Below are positions 1 to 9,020 of a stretch of DNA of 40,743 nt, one piece after another. A program made the translations under genes and the position numbers. The number at the start of each line of letters is the position of its first letter. Position 1 is the first letter of the stretch. Source of the stretch: Chthoniobacterales bacterium (GTDB taxonomy: Bacteria; Verrucomicrobiota; Verrucomicrobiia; Chthoniobacterales; JACTMZ01); assembly GCA_014879535.1 (NCBI GenBank), contig JACSRX010000045.1, forward strand, positions 1 to 40,743, read 5' to 3'. The notes beneath the pieces are model-generated. The model ran no database searches and was not told where the DNA came from. It saw only the letters and a program-made list of their open reading frames with translations.

Positions 1-1116
1 CCGGCGGAGTCCATTCCGGACGCCATCGAGGTGGACCTCAATCCCTCCGGATGGGAGCAGCACGGGCACGCCACCAACCCGGACTACGAAGGAGTCGTGT
101 TGCACGTCATCGTCCAACATTCGACGCGGCGGTATTTCAGTCGCACCGCAGGCAACTCCGAAGTCCCCCAAGTCTGCCTGGCTGACCACGCACCGGCGGA
201 AGCGGAATGGGACGCAATTGCTCCTGCGCGCCCGGGACGATGCCTCGCGCCATTGCGCAGCTTGGATTCCGGGAGCCTGCTCGCCTTGCTCGCCACGGCA
301 GCCACGCGGCGGATCGAACGCAAGGGCGCCCTTTTGGAGACGATGATTGCCTCCCGGGGTGCAGATGCCGCCCTTTACGAGGCCATCGCGATCACTTTGG
401 GCTACAAGAACAACAAGCTCCCCTTCCAACTTCTCGCCCAACGCGTGCCACGTCGTATCGCCGCCACCCCGCGGGGGGAAGCCGCGCTCTTCGGTATCTC
501 CGGTTTCCTTGAGCGGCCTGCACCACCCGCGGGAGCCGCCCGCGGGACCGCGGCCCGGCTCTGGGCATCCTGGTGGAAACAGCGCGCCGCCTGCGCCAAC
601 AGCATCCTCCCGCGCACCTTGTGGAAACTCGCAGGCGTGCGCCCCGCCAACCACCCCCTGCGACGCGTTGCCGCCCTCGGCGTCATGGCACGGCGTTGGA
701 AATCGATCCGGGCGGCGCTGGAATCGGCGGACCAAGAACGGTTGCACGACGCCCTCGGCGCCTTGGAGCATCCCTTCTGGTCGTTTCACACCACCTGGAA
801 CAGCCCCCGGCACCGAAAACCCCTCGCGCTTCTCGGCCCCGATCGCATCCGCGACATCTTCGCCAACGTCGCCCTGCCGCTGGCGGTTTCCCGCGGGCAC
901 GACCCGGCATGGCTCGGACTTCCCGCCGCCGCCCCGAATGCCGCCTTGGCCGTCGTCACCACCCGCCTGTTCGGAACACCGAATCCGCGTGTGCTTCCCC
1001 GGAAGCTGTTCGTGCAACAGGGCCTTTTGCAAATTTACCGCGATTTCTGCCTGCACGACCACAGCGAGTGCGCACAATGCGCTTTCCCCGGATTGGTGGG
1101 ACAGCTCTCCGGCTAA
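1..1116 (+). CDS. DUF2851 family protein, 5' end missing
   Basis: The reading frame is open from the first base of the window, so the start lies upstream and this is the C-terminal part of the gene. The visible beginning, with W-E-Q-H-G-H followed by D-Y-E-G-V-V-L-H-V, matches the family pattern in which a tryptophan and an HGH motif precede a 'Y..VvLHV' strand. The C-terminus carries a cysteine cluster (FC...C..C) typical of these proteins and probably binds metal. The GTG at 31 is only the first possible start inside the window; the family needs more N-terminal sequence. Function is unknown for the family, which is common in Bacteroidetes and Verrucomicrobia. It lies 85 bp before a DUF5069 gene on the same strand. 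The family call is fairly sure; no function can be given. Confidence 0.75.
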   Translation, partial: PAESIPDAIEVDLNPSGWEQHGHATNPDYEGVVLHVIVQHSTRRYFSRTAGNSEVPQVCLADHAPAEAEWDAIAPARPGRCLAPLRSLDSGSLLALLATAATRRIERKGALLETMIASRGADAALYEAIAITLGYKNNKLPFQLLAQRVPRRIAATPRGEAALFGISGFLERPAPPAGAARGTAARLWASWWKQRAACANSILPRTLWKLAGVRPANHPLRRVAALGVMARRWKSIRAALESADQERLHDALGALEHPFWSFHTTWNSPRHRKPLALLGPDRIRDIFANVALPLAVSRGHDPAWLGLPAAAPNAALAVVTTRLFGTPNPRVLPRKLFVQQGLLQIYRDFCLHDHSECAQCAFPGLVGQLSG

Positions 1117-1201
1117 GACGCCGATTCCGGATACATCTCCGATGCATGGAGAACACGCAGCCGTCGCTTGACCCTCCCGGCCGTCAACCTAGGCTCGCCG
1201 C

Positions 1202-1657
1202 ATGAGCGATTCCATCCCGCCCACGGATCTCACACGCCGTCCACCGCGCAGCCCACGCGTCCGTCTCGGAGGCTATGCTCTTCTTCCCCGCCTGATCGAC
1301 AAGGGCCGTGCCACCGCGGACGGCACGAACGGGGATTACAACTACGCCTGTCCTCTCGACGCCATGTTCTTCGAGTTCACTTCGATATCCCCCGGAGATT
1401 TCAAAGCGCAAATTGATGCCGGCCTCGGCGACGGCGAACTCTTGGAGTGGGTCGGCCGCAATGCGGGTGCCGGGCGTTCCCCGCACGAGATCGCTTTGTG
1501 GTCCCGGTTCATCGAGGACCGCGTCCCCTCCGACGTGGAAACGCGGGAATATTTCAACGGACTCCATAAATCAGCAGGCGGCTCGCGTGGTGACATTGCC
1601 ACTTGGTGCGATCTGCTCGACATGGATGATTTCGCCAGCTTCGGAGGTCTGATCTGA
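1202..1657 (+). CDS. DUF5069 domain protein
   Basis: A 151-residue protein. The start D-L-T-R-R-P-P-R-S-P followed by R-L-G-G-Y and L-I-D-K-G-R-A is the hallmark of the DUF5069 family, which is frequent in Verrucomicrobia and Planctomycetes. There is no signal peptide or membrane segment, so it is probably cytoplasmic. The length fits a single-domain member. It stops two bases before the pdxJ start, so the two genes are almost certainly co-transcribed and perhaps translationally coupled, but this gives no firm clue to function. The family has no assigned biochemical activity that I know of. Confidence 0.8.
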   Translation: MSDSIPPTDLTRRPPRSPRVRLGGYALLPRLIDKGRATADGTNGDYNYACPLDAMFFEFTSISPGDFKAQIDAGLGDGELLEWVGRNAGAGRSPHEIALWSRFIEDRVPSDVETREYFNGLHKSAGGSRGDIATWCDLLDMDDFASFGGLI

Positions 1658-1659
1658 GC

Positions 1660-2406
1660 ATGCCGCTCCGTCTCGGTGTCAACATCGACCACGTCGCAAC
1701 CCTGCGGCAGGCGCGCTACGCGCGTGATCCGGAGGGCGTCCTTGTCGAACCCGATCCGGTCGGCGCCGCCCTTATCGCGGAGCAGGCGGGCGCCGACGGC
1801 ATCACGGCCCACCTGCGTGAAGACCGACGCCACATCCAGGACAAGGACGTCAGGCGCCTTCGTCAGTCCCTCGGCACCAAACTCAACCTCGAGATGGGCA
1901 ACACGCCCGGAATTGTCGCCTTTGCCCTGCGCATTTGCCCCCACGATGCCTGCCTCGTGCCGGAAAATCGCCACGAAGTGACCACCGAGGGCGGATTGGA
2001 CTGCGTCGCGCACCGCACCGAGCTGGCCGGGACGATTTCGCAACTGCAGGACACCGGCACGACGGTCAGCCTGTTCATCGATCCCGAACCGGATCAAATC
2101 CGTGCAGCAGCGGCTTTGCGGGCGGAATTCATCGAACTGCACACCGGGGCGTTTGCCAATGCCACCGGGGAAATCCGGGCACGGGAACTGCAGCGGTTGA
2201 TCGACGGGGCATCCATGGCCCGCGAACTCGGACTGCGGGTGAATGCCGGCCATGGACTCAACTACGACAATGTGAGGGAGCTTTTCGCCATCCCCCACCT
2301 CGAGGAACTCAACATCGGCCACGCCATCGTTTCCCGCGGCCTGTTCACCGGTCTCGCCGCCGCCGTGGCGGAAATGAAGGCCATCTGCGGCGAATATCCG
2401 GGATAA
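1660..2406 (+). CDS. pdxJ: Pyridoxine 5'-phosphate synthase PdxJ
   Basis: Catalyses the last ring-closing step of the DXP-dependent vitamin B6 pathway, joining 3-amino-2-oxopropyl phosphate and 1-deoxy-xylulose 5-phosphate to pyridoxine 5'-phosphate in the cytoplasm. At 248 residues it has normal family length. Family motifs are in order: LGVNIDHVATLRQAR near the N-terminus, GADGITAHLREDRRHI with the conserved His and Arg residues, LNLEMG with the catalytic Glu, VPENRHEVTTEGG, and near the C-terminus VNAGHGLNYDNV and ELNIGHAIVSR for phosphate binding. The ATG follows the DUF5069 stop after two bases. It is convergent with ribF, with only 10 bp between the two stops. Confidence 0.96.
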   Translation: MPLRLGVNIDHVATLRQARYARDPEGVLVEPDPVGAALIAEQAGADGITAHLREDRRHIQDKDVRRLRQSLGTKLNLEMGNTPGIVAFALRICPHDACLVPENRHEVTTEGGLDCVAHRTELAGTISQLQDTGTTVSLFIDPEPDQIRAAAALRAEFIELHTGAFANATGEIRARELQRLIDGASMARELGLRVNAGHGLNYDNVRELFAIPHLEELNIGHAIVSRGLFTGLAAAVAEMKAICGEYPG

Positions 2407-2416
2407 CCCCCGGACC

Positions 2417-3346
2417 TCAGACTCCGCCACGATCCTTGGTCACCGAGGCAATATCGCGGGCGATCTGCGCTCTCAACTCATCCACCGAGCCGAATTTTTT
2501 CTCGCCGCGGAGGAACTGCAGGAACTCCACCTCCAGTTCCTGCCCGTAAAGGTCCCCTTCGAAACGGAGAAGATGGACCTCCACCACACGCTTGGCACCG
2601 GATGTCACCGTGGGACGCACGCCCAGATTCACCACGCCGTGGAACCTCTCCGAGCCAGCGCGCACCTGCGCCGCATACACCCCGTCCGGAGGCAGTTGAA
2701 ACCCGTCCGGATCGATGTTCGCCGTGGGGAATCCCAGCTTCCTCCCGGTGCGCTGTCCGTGAACCACCGGTCCCAGCACGGCATAAGGCCTGCCGAGCGC
2801 CCTTGCCGCAAACTCCAGATCCCCCCGCGCCACCGCCGATCGGATCGCCGTGCTCGAGATCGCCTCGCCCTCCTGATGCACTGCCGGAATGCCGTCCACC
2901 TCGAAACCCCGCGCGGCACCGAGCTCCTTCAGCAACGCGACATCCCCGGCACGACCCTTCCCGAATCGCCATTCCGCTCCCACGCAGATTCCGCCGAGCG
3001 GACGGCACGCCCCGCAGAGCTCCTCAACAAAATCCCCCGCCTCCTGCCCCGCACGCGCCGCCTCGAACGGCAGCACCGTCAGATGCGTCACACCGAGCCG
3101 ATCGAGAAGCAGCTCCTTGTGCCTCGGACTCGACAACCTCCGCGGCGCGCCCGCGGGCTGGAAAAACATCATCGGGTGCGGTTCGAACGTCATCACGACC
3201 GCGGTGCCCCCCGCTTTTGCGGCATCCGCCTGCGCCTCGGCCACGAGGGCCTGATGCCCGCGGTGCACGCCGTCAAAAATCCCGATGGCCAGATACACCG
3301 GCCCCGGAAGTGACCGCAATTGCTCCAACTCCCTCAGGACCTGCAT
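2417..3346 (-). CDS. ribF: Bifunctional riboflavin kinase / FAD synthetase RibF
   Basis: Converts riboflavin to FMN and then FAD. The N-terminal nucleotidyltransferase half shows G-I-F-D-G-V-H-R-G-H (the HxGH-like ATP site) at about residues 23-32, then F-E-P-H-P, and the I-S-S-T-A-I-R motif near residue 165. The C-terminal riboflavin kinase half begins with G-P-V-V-H-G and G-R-K-L-G-F-P-T-A-N-I, the usual flavin and ATP site. Its 309 residues are normal for the bifunctional enzyme. It is the last gene of the leftward nusA-infB operon, 12 bp after truB, a placement seen in many bacteria. Its stop faces the pdxJ stop. Confidence 0.95.
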   Translation of the reverse strand: MQVLRELEQLRSLPGPVYLAIGIFDGVHRGHQALVAEAQADAAKAGGTAVVMTFEPHPMMFFQPAGAPRRLSSPRHKELLLDRLGVTHLTVLPFEAARAGQEAGDFVEELCGACRPLGGICVGAEWRFGKGRAGDVALLKELGAARGFEVDGIPAVHQEGEAISSTAIRSAVARGDLEFAARALGRPYAVLGPVVHGQRTGRKLGFPTANIDPDGFQLPPDGVYAAQVRAGSERFHGVVNLGVRPTVTSGAKRVVEVHLLRFEGDLYGQELEVEFLQFLRGEKKFGSVDELRAQIARDIASVTKDRGGV

Positions 3347-3358
3347 CGGATGTGCGGG

Positions 3359-4084
3359 TCACACCCCGCGCAGGCGGGAAACCTCGGGCAGGCTGAGAAT
3401 CCGGGCCTTGACCTGCTCCACCGGCAGGGTGCGGATCTCATCGACCGTCAGGACGCCATCCACGCGGAACTTGCCCGACGCGGTCCGGCGCAGGGCCTTC
3501 AGGTGAGCGCCACAGCCGAGAAGTCCGCCGATATCGTGCGCGTAGGTCCGCACGTAGAATCCCTTGCTGCATACCACGCGGAAATCGACCTCCGGCAGTC
3601 CCACGCGCAGGATCTGGTGCCCGTAAACATGCACCAGCCGCGGCTCGCGCTCGACCGTCTTCCCCTGCCGGGCGAGCTTGTAAAGCGGAACGCCGTCCTT
3701 CTTGATCGCCGACACCATCGGCGGAGTCTGGTAAAAATCCCCCTGGAACTTTCCGAAGGCTTCCTCGAGCTGATCCCGCGTGAGCTCCGGCACGGGCCTC
3801 TCCTCCACCACCTCACCGTCCGCATCCTGGCTCGACGTCGTCTGGCCGAGATGGATGGTTCCCTCATACTCCTTGTCCTCGCTCATGAGGAGGTCCTGGA
3901 TCTTGGTGCCCCGGCCGATCGTGATGATGAGCAACCCGGTCGCCAGCGGATCCAAGGTCCCGCAATGCCCGACCTTGCGCGTGTCCAGCACGCGGCGGAT
4001 GATCGCCACGACATCGTGCGATGTCATGCGCGGGGCTTTGTCAATGAGGAGGACGCCGTCAATCATGGGAGCAGATGTCATCAC
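3359..4084 (-). CDS. truB: tRNA pseudouridine(55) synthase TruB
   Basis: Makes pseudouridine 55 in the T-loop of tRNAs. The catalytic aspartate is D45 in the motif G-H-C-G-T-L-D-P-L-A-T-G at residues 39-50, counted from the ATG at 4084. The protein opens with I-D-G-V-L-L-I-D-K, the standard TruB N-terminus. The 241-residue length is that of the short form. Starts are possible at 4084, 4081 and 4066; the family core begins at the last of these. In all cases the gene begins inside or at the end of nrnA, so the two are translationally coupled. It belongs to the nusA-infB operon. Confidence 0.95.
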   Translation of the reverse strand: MMTSAPMIDGVLLIDKAPRMTSHDVVAIIRRVLDTRKVGHCGTLDPLATGLLIITIGRGTKIQDLLMSEDKEYEGTIHLGQTTSSQDADGEVVEERPVPELTRDQLEEAFGKFQGDFYQTPPMVSAIKKDGVPLYKLARQGKTVEREPRLVHVYGHQILRVGLPEVDFRVVCSKGFYVRTYAHDIGGLLGCGAHLKALRRTASGKFRVDGVLTVDEIRTLPVEQVKARILSLPEVSRLRGV

Positions 4085-5048
4085 AGACCGCTTTCAGGAC
4101 TTTCTCCACCGCTGCCGACAGCGGCCCCGGCAGACGCGCCCCGGCCGCCAGAGGATGGCCGCCGCCGCCGAACAAAGCGCAGATCTTGCACGCGTCGAAT
4201 CGGAGGTCCTTGGATCGCATGCTTACCCGGACTTTGCCCTCCGGAAGTTCCTCGAAAAACACGGCGACCTGCACGCCTTCGACGGCGCGGAGGTGGTCGA
4301 TCAGCCCCTCGTTGTCTTCGGGAAGCACCCCGAGCTCGTTGCTTTTCCCGAGGGAAAGAGTGAAGCTGGCCACGCGGTCGCCGCAATCGAACCGCACCCC
4401 ATTGAGCAATGACTTGAGCAACTCGAGCCGGCGCCGCGGGTAGCTGTCATACATCGCCTTGGACAACGCCGGGACATCCACGCCGATTTCGACAAGGTCC
4501 GCCGCCAACCGGAATGTGTGCGGCGTCGTCTTGTCGTATTGGAATGACCCCGTGTCGGTCGAGATCGCGGCGTAAAGATTGGCGGCCATGGACGGCGTGA
4601 TCTCCGCCCCGGCGGATGTGAAGTAGTCATAGAGAATCTGTCCGGTTGCCGGGGCAGTGGCGTCGATGTAGTTCAAATCACCGTAGCGGTGGTTGCTCAC
4701 GTGGTGGTCCATGTTGATCCATGTGCCGACTTGGCCCGTGGATTTGAGCACGCGGCCGAGCCGCTCCTTTGTCGAGGTGTCCAGTGCGACGAACACATCG
4801 AAATCATGCGTTCCCTCGGGCGGCGCCGTCACCAGCCCGCTTTCGGGAAGATAGCGGAATTTGTCGGTCATCCCCTCCTCGTTCCACACGCTCACATCCT
4901 TGCCCTGCGACTTGAGATGGAGCGCCATCGCGATCGCGCATCCGTAGGCGTCGCCGTCCGGGCGCACATGGCTCGAAACCAGAATCCGCGCCGCCGCATC
5001 CAGCGTGTGCCGTATCTGCCCGAAGGTCGCATCGATGCCCCCGCTCAT
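4059..5048 (-). CDS. nrnA: DHH/DHHA1 phosphoesterase, NrnA type (oligoribonuclease / pAp phosphatase)
   Basis: A 329-residue protein with the layout of bifunctional oligoribonuclease/pAp phosphatases, which degrade very short RNAs and recycle 3'-phosphoadenosine 5'-phosphate. The DHH part shows S-H-V-R-P-D-G-D-A near residue 25, V-A-L-D-T-S, and N-M-D-H-H-V-S-N-H, which supply the metal-binding His and Asp residues. The DHHA1 part ends with the glycine-rich F-G-G-G-G-H-P-L-A-A-G-A. The gene sits between rbfA and truB, as in many Gram-positive and PVC operons. Its start overlaps the rbfA stop by four bases (ATGA), and its 3' end overlaps the truB start. Confidence 0.9.
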   Translation of the reverse strand: MSGGIDATFGQIRHTLDAAARILVSSHVRPDGDAYGCAIAMALHLKSQGKDVSVWNEEGMTDKFRYLPESGLVTAPPEGTHDFDVFVALDTSTKERLGRVLKSTGQVGTWINMDHHVSNHRYGDLNYIDATAPATGQILYDYFTSAGAEITPSMAANLYAAISTDTGSFQYDKTTPHTFRLAADLVEIGVDVPALSKAMYDSYPRRRLELLKSLLNGVRFDCGDRVASFTLSLGKSNELGVLPEDNEGLIDHLRAVEGVQVAVFFEELPEGKVRVSMRSKDLRFDACKICALFGGGGHPLAAGARLPGPLSAAVEKVLKAVCDDICSHD

Positions 5049-5398
5049 CGGGCTTCGTTGCCCTCCGATTCGAGTTCATCCATGATGTCCAGCACCCGGA
5101 GCCCGCGCTCGACGGATTCGTCGAGCCTGAAGCGCAGGTGCGGCGTGAATTTCAACACCACCCGCTTCGCGCTTTCCGCCTGCAGCAGGACGCGGTGCTG
5201 CTCCAGCCGCTCGAGCGCCTGCTTCTGCTGCGCCGCCGTGCCGAGGACCCCCACATGCACGGTCGCGTTGCGCAGGTCGGGCGAGACATCGACACCGTTG
5301 ACCGTGATGAGCGCCCCCTCCGAGGGAACCTCCCGCAGGATGATCGCGCTCAACTCGCGTTTCAAAATTTCGGCCACGCGGGCCAGACGGTGTTTCAT
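5045..5398 (-). CDS. rbfA: 30S ribosome-binding factor RbfA
   Basis: A small KH-fold protein that assists late maturation of the 30S subunit and 16S rRNA 5' end processing. The N-terminus (K-H-R-L-A-R-V-A-E-I-L-K-R-E-L) and the central V-D-V-S-P-D-L-R-N-A-T-V-H-V strand are typical. At 117 residues it has normal length. It follows infB after 54 bp and overlaps nrnA by four bases, the classical operon order. Confidence 0.94.
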   Translation of the reverse strand: MKHRLARVAEILKRELSAIILREVPSEGALITVNGVDVSPDLRNATVHVGVLGTAAQQKQALERLEQHRVLLQAESAKRVVLKFTPHLRFRLDESVERGLRVLDIMDELESEGNEAR

Positions 5399-5452
5399 GG
5401 CTTCGATGAGGGGCGGTCGCGCGTCCGGCCTTGTCAGCGCGGTGCCCGTCGG

Positions 5453-7510
5453 TTATTCGAGCTTTTGGGCGACTTTTTCGAGTGTGTAGCACTCGATGAT
5501 GTCGCCCTGCTCGTATTCGGAATAATCCCCCAGCTTGATGCCGCACTCGAACCCGTTGCGCACCTCCTTGACGTCGTCCTTGAAGCGCCGCAACGTCGAG
5601 ATGCCGCCGTCGTAGATCGGCTGCTTGCGTCGCAGCACGCGGGCTCTGGCGGTTCGCAGAATGCGCCCGTCGGTGACCATGCAGCCGGCCACCATGCCCT
5701 TGGTCAGGTCGAACACCTGCCGCACCTCGGCGTGTCCGATCACCGCCTCGCGCAGTTCCGGCTCGAGCATTCCCGCCATGGCCTCCTTGAGCTGGTCGAT
5801 CAATTCGTAAATGATGCTGTAAAGCTTGATCTGCACGCCCTCACGCTTCGCCGCGGTGGCCGCGCTGTTCTCAACCTTGACCCCGAACCCGACCACGATG
5901 GCATCCGAGGCGGTGCCCAGCAGGATGTCGGACTCGGTCACGGGCCCGACCGCGGCGTGGATGATTTCGAGGTCGATCTGCTTCGCCTTGATCTCTTCCA
6001 GCGCCTGCACGAGCGCCTCGAGCGATCCCTGCACGTCGGCCTTGAGCACGACGCGCAGCACCTTGCGCTGGTTGTCCGCCAGGTTGTCGAACAGGCTCTC
6101 GAGCGTCGCCCTCTGCGGCGCCGCCAGTTTCGTCGTGCGCTGCTCGGCCTGACGCTCCTCGCTCAAGGTCCGGGCGGCGCGCTCGGATTCCATCACGACA
6201 AGCTCGTCGCCGGCCTTGGGGAGCCCGTCGAAACCCAGAATCTTCACCGGCGTGGCCGGGCCGGCCTCCTTGACCGGTTTGCCCAGGTCGTTGATCAAAG
6301 ACTTCACCTTCCCCCACTGCAGCCCGCACAGGAACGCCTGGCCGACCTTGAGGGTTCCCATCTTCACGATGACCGTCGCCGTCGGCCCGCGCCCCGGCTC
6401 CATCTCGGCCTCGATGATGGTGGCTCGCGCCGGAACCTTGGCGCTGCTCTTCAATTCGAGCACCTCGGCCTGCAGGTTCATCATCTCCAGCAGTTGATCC
6501 ACACCGGTGCCCTTGGTCGCCGAGACGGGACAGACAATCGTCGAGCCGCCCCAATCTTCCGGGGTGAGGTCGTGCTCCTGCAACTGCTGCTTCACGCGGT
6601 CCAGGTTCGCCGAGGGCAGGTCGATCTTGTTGACGGCCACGATGATCGTGACACCGGCGGCCTTGGCATGGCTGATCGCCTCCTCCGTCTGCGGCATGAT
6701 GCCGTCATCGGCCGCCACCACGAGAACCACGATGTCGGTCACGTTCGCCCCGCGGGCGCGCATCGCCGTGAAGGCCGCGTGGCCCGGGGTGTCCAGAAAC
6801 GTGATGCGATGGCCGCCATGCTCCACCGAATAGGCGCCGATATGCTGCGTGATGCCGCCCGCCTCGCCCGCGGCCACCCGCGCCTTGCGGATATGATCCA
6901 TGAGGGAGGTTTTGCCGTGGTCCACATGGCCCATGAAGGTGATCACCGGCGGACGCGACTCGAGGTCGTCCTTCTTCTCGTCAATGACGGGCTCGGGCGG
7001 CGGGGCGACCACGGGCTCCGCCTTGTGCACGCCGGCACCGGCCTGACGCTTCTCCTTCTCGAAAGTGAACCCGTGCTTCTCGCAGATCTGCGACGCCACC
7101 GACGGATCGATCGTCTGGTTGAGGTTGGCGAAGATGTTCAGGTCCATCAGGTCCTTGATGACCACGAATGCCTTGATGCCGAGCGCCACCGCCAGGTCCT
7201 TGACCACGATCGGCGGCTTGATGTTGATGATCTTCTTGCCGTCCTCGGTCACCTCCGGCTCGGAGGAGACAACCTCCGCCACGGGGGCGGGCTCCGGCGC
7301 AGCCACAGGCACCTCGACCGGCTCGGGAGCCGGCTTCTTTTTCGACGGCTTGTCGATGAGCGAAACCACCTCGACCTTCGGCTTGGGTGCGGGCTTCGGA
7401 GCCGCGGCCTTGGGGGCCTCGGGCTCCGCCTTCGCGCCGCGCGCGCGCGACGCCGTCTTCGGCGCCGGCTTGGTCGCTGCTGTTTTCTTGGCTGGTGCTT
7501 TCGCGGGCAT
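5453..7510 (-). CDS. infB: Translation initiation factor IF-2
   Basis: The GTPase that brings initiator fMet-tRNA to the 30S subunit and promotes 50S joining. At 685 residues it is short for the family. The first 90 residues are a low-complexity Ala/Lys/Pro/Glu linker. An IF2_N-like domain follows at about 95-155. The GTPase begins with [15 protein letters not shown] (G1 at 194-201), then D-T-P-G-H (G3) and N-K-I-D (G4). The C-terminal half has the usual beta-barrel and fMet-tRNA-binding C2 domain. The ATG lies 20 bp after the nusA stop. Its high GC leaves very long antisense open frames, which are not genes. Confidence 0.97.
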   Translation of the reverse strand: MPAKAPAKKTAATKPAPKTASRARGAKAEPEAPKAAAPKPAPKPKVEVVSLIDKPSKKKPAPEPVEVPVAAPEPAPVAEVVSSEPEVTEDGKKIINIKPPIVVKDLAVALGIKAFVVIKDLMDLNIFANLNQTIDPSVASQICEKHGFTFEKEKRQAGAGVHKAEPVVAPPPEPVIDEKKDDLESRPPVITFMGHVDHGKTSLMDHIRKARVAAGEAGGITQHIGAYSVEHGGHRITFLDTPGHAAFTAMRARGANVTDIVVLVVAADDGIMPQTEEAISHAKAAGVTIIVAVNKIDLPSANLDRVKQQLQEHDLTPEDWGGSTIVCPVSATKGTGVDQLLEMMNLQAEVLELKSSAKVPARATIIEAEMEPGRGPTATVIVKMGTLKVGQAFLCGLQWGKVKSLINDLGKPVKEAGPATPVKILGFDGLPKAGDELVVMESERAARTLSEERQAEQRTTKLAAPQRATLESLFDNLADNQRKVLRVVLKADVQGSLEALVQALEEIKAKQIDLEIIHAAVGPVTESDILLGTASDAIVVGFGVKVENSAATAAKREGVQIKLYSIIYELIDQLKEAMAGMLEPELREAVIGHAEVRQVFDLTKGMVAGCMVTDGRILRTARARVLRRKQPIYDGGISTLRRFKDDVKEVRNGFECGIKLGDYSEYEQGDIIECYTLEKVAQKLE

Positions 7511-7530
7511 GCAGGTCTTTCGGATGAAAC

Positions 7531-8808
7531 TCAGGATTCGGTTGTTGTTCCGCCGGGTTTGGAAAGGCCGCGGGCGCCCTCGAGAATCTCAGCCGCACGC
7601 GTTTCGTCCACTCCGATCATTTCGACCAGGTCGGCCACCTCCACCCCGCCGACCACGAGATCCTGCGGGCTGCTGATCCCGCCTTGGACCAATTTCGCGG
7701 CGGTCTCCTCGTCGAGGCCGAGCTGGGTCTTGAAAGCTTCCGTGGCGCTGGTCACCAGATTCTCGAACGCCTGCTCCTTCGAGGCGTCCTTCTCGATGTC
7801 AACCTCCCACCCGGTGAGCTTCGCCGTCAGGCGTGCATTCTGCCCCTTCTTGCCGATGGCGATGGAAAGCTGGTCCTCGTCCACCGTGACCTTCACCGTC
7901 TTGGTCGCCTCGTTGATCTCGATATTCTTGATCTTGGCCGGCTTGAGCGCCTCGACGACGAATTCCTTCGGCTCGTCGCTCCACTTGATGATGTCCACCT
8001 TCTCGTTGTTCAGCTCGCGGACAATGTTCTTCACGCGCGCGCCGCGCATGCCGACGCAGGCCCCGACCGGGTCCACCTTGCTGTCCGCGCTGGCCACCGC
8101 GACCTTCGTGCGGATGCCGGCCTCGCGGGCGATCCCCTTGAGCTGCACCGTGCCGTCGGCGATTTCGCTGACCTCCAACTGGAAAAGCTTGCGGACAAAA
8201 TTCGGATGGCTGCGCGAGAGGATGATCTGCGGGCCGTCCTTGCCGTTCTCCACCGCCACCACGTAGGCGCGCAGGCGGTCGCCCACGCTGTAATCCTCGG
8301 TCACCACGCGCTCGCGGGCCGGCATCACCGCCTCGAACTTGCCGAGGTCGATGATCACGTCGCTCTTCACGAAACGCCGCACGGTGCCGCTGACGATGTC
8401 GCCCGCGCGGTCCTTGAATTCGTCGTAAATCCGCTCCTTCTCGACCCGGCGGATGCTCGACATGATGGCATTGCGCGCGACGCCGGCGGCGATGCGGCCG
8501 AAGGCGGCCGGCTCGACCTCGACCTCCACCGTGTCCCCCACCCGGATGCCCGGCTTCATCACCTGGGCGCGGGCCAGCAGGATTTCCTCCTGCGGATTGG
8601 TCACCTTGTCCACCACGAGGACATTGGCCACGCCGCGGATCTTGCCGGTCTTCGGGCTGATCTCCACGCGCAGTTCCCGCGTGAACCCGCCGAACCCCTT
8701 GCCCGCCGCCTTGATGATCGCTTCCTGCATGGCCAGCAGCAGGGTCTCGCGCTCGATCCCGCGCTCGCGCTCAAGGTATTCCAGCATTGTCAGCAATTCG
8801 TTACTCAT
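7531..8808 (-). CDS. nusA: Transcription termination/antitermination factor NusA
   Basis: An RNA polymerase-associated factor that modulates pausing, termination and antitermination. From the ATG at 8808 the protein has 425 residues: an N-terminal RNAP-binding domain, an S1 domain (about residues 140-200, with G-T-V-R-R-F-V-K-S-D-V-I-I-D-L), two KH domains (with V-G-M-R-G-A-R-V and I-G-K-K-G-Q-N-A-R-L), and a short helix-hairpin-helix tail. An in-frame ATG at 8856 would add 16 residues absent from the family and would place the start inside the terminator hairpin, so 8808 is preferred. It heads the infB operon; no rimP gene lies between it and the upstream tRNA. Confidence 0.96.
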   Translation of the reverse strand: MSNELLTMLEYLERERGIERETLLLAMQEAIIKAAGKGFGGFTRELRVEISPKTGKIRGVANVLVVDKVTNPQEEILLARAQVMKPGIRVGDTVEVEVEPAAFGRIAAGVARNAIMSSIRRVEKERIYDEFKDRAGDIVSGTVRRFVKSDVIIDLGKFEAVMPARERVVTEDYSVGDRLRAYVVAVENGKDGPQIILSRSHPNFVRKLFQLEVSEIADGTVQLKGIAREAGIRTKVAVASADSKVDPVGACVGMRGARVKNIVRELNNEKVDIIKWSDEPKEFVVEALKPAKIKNIEINEATKTVKVTVDEDQLSIAIGKKGQNARLTAKLTGWEVDIEKDASKEQAFENLVTSATEAFKTQLGLDEETAAKLVQGGISSPQDLVVGGVEVADLVEMIGVDETRAAEILEGARGLSKPGGTTTES

Positions 8809-8832
8809 GGTCGGTCGGTTTCTTCTAAGGAT

Positions 8833-8860
8833 AAAAAAAAGTGGGCGCGAACCCACTTTT
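8833..8860 (-). terminator. Intrinsic terminator / attenuator in the nusA leader
   Basis: Read on the minus strand, AAAGTGGG (8859-8852) pairs perfectly with CCCACTTT (8845-8838) around a six-base loop. A run of eight T follows directly (8840-8833). This is a textbook Rho-independent terminator 25 bp before the nusA start. It may end the tRNA-Val transcript, but it also lies downstream of the best nusA promoter, so it can act as an attenuator. An alternative hairpin, CTTTTC-TGAC-GAAAAG (8871-8856), shares bases with the 5' arm and would exclude the terminator. Confidence 0.8.
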
Positions 8861-8881
8861 CGTCAGAAAAGGTTGTCGGAC

Positions 8882-8910
8882 AGTATGCTGAAATCCCTCC
8901 AGCCTGTCAA
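8882..8910 (-). promoter_or_regulatory. Sigma70-type promoter of the nusA operon
   Basis: On the minus strand a perfect -35 box TTGACA (8910-8905) and a -10-like CATACT (8887-8882) are separated by 17 bases. Transcription would start near 8875, about 65 bases before the nusA ATG, and would read through the terminator hairpin at 8860-8833. Confidence 0.65.
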
Positions 8911-8948
8911 GGGATGGAGGGAACTGTGACGCCCGCAACTCCGAAGAA

Positions 8949-9020
8949 TGCGCGATGCAGGGTTCGAACCTGCGACTTCTTGCGTGTGAAGCAAGCGCTC
9001 TACCACTGAGCTAATCGCGC
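8949..9020 (-). tRNA. tRNA-Val (anticodon CAC)
   Basis: On the minus strand the seven-base acceptor stem GCGCGAT pairs with ATCGCGC. The D arm is GCTC/GAGC, the anticodon stem CTTGC/GCAAG holds the loop TTCACAC with anticodon CAC (codon GUG), and the T arm is GCAGG/CCTGC with loop TTCGAAC. The discriminator is A and no CCA is encoded. It lies directly upstream of the nusA leader on the same strand, reminiscent of the E. coli arrangement where a tRNA gene (metY) precedes the nusA operon. Confidence 0.97.

Noticed and set aside
1342-2430. A minus-strand frame antisense to pdxJ and the DUF5069 gene
   Set aside because: pdxJ is unmistakable on the plus strand; the antisense translation shows no family features.
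5138-8266. A plus-strand frame of more than 1000 codons antisense to infB and nusA
   Set aside because: It mirrors two highly conserved genes; high GC suppresses stop codons on the opposite strand. Its translation has no domain.
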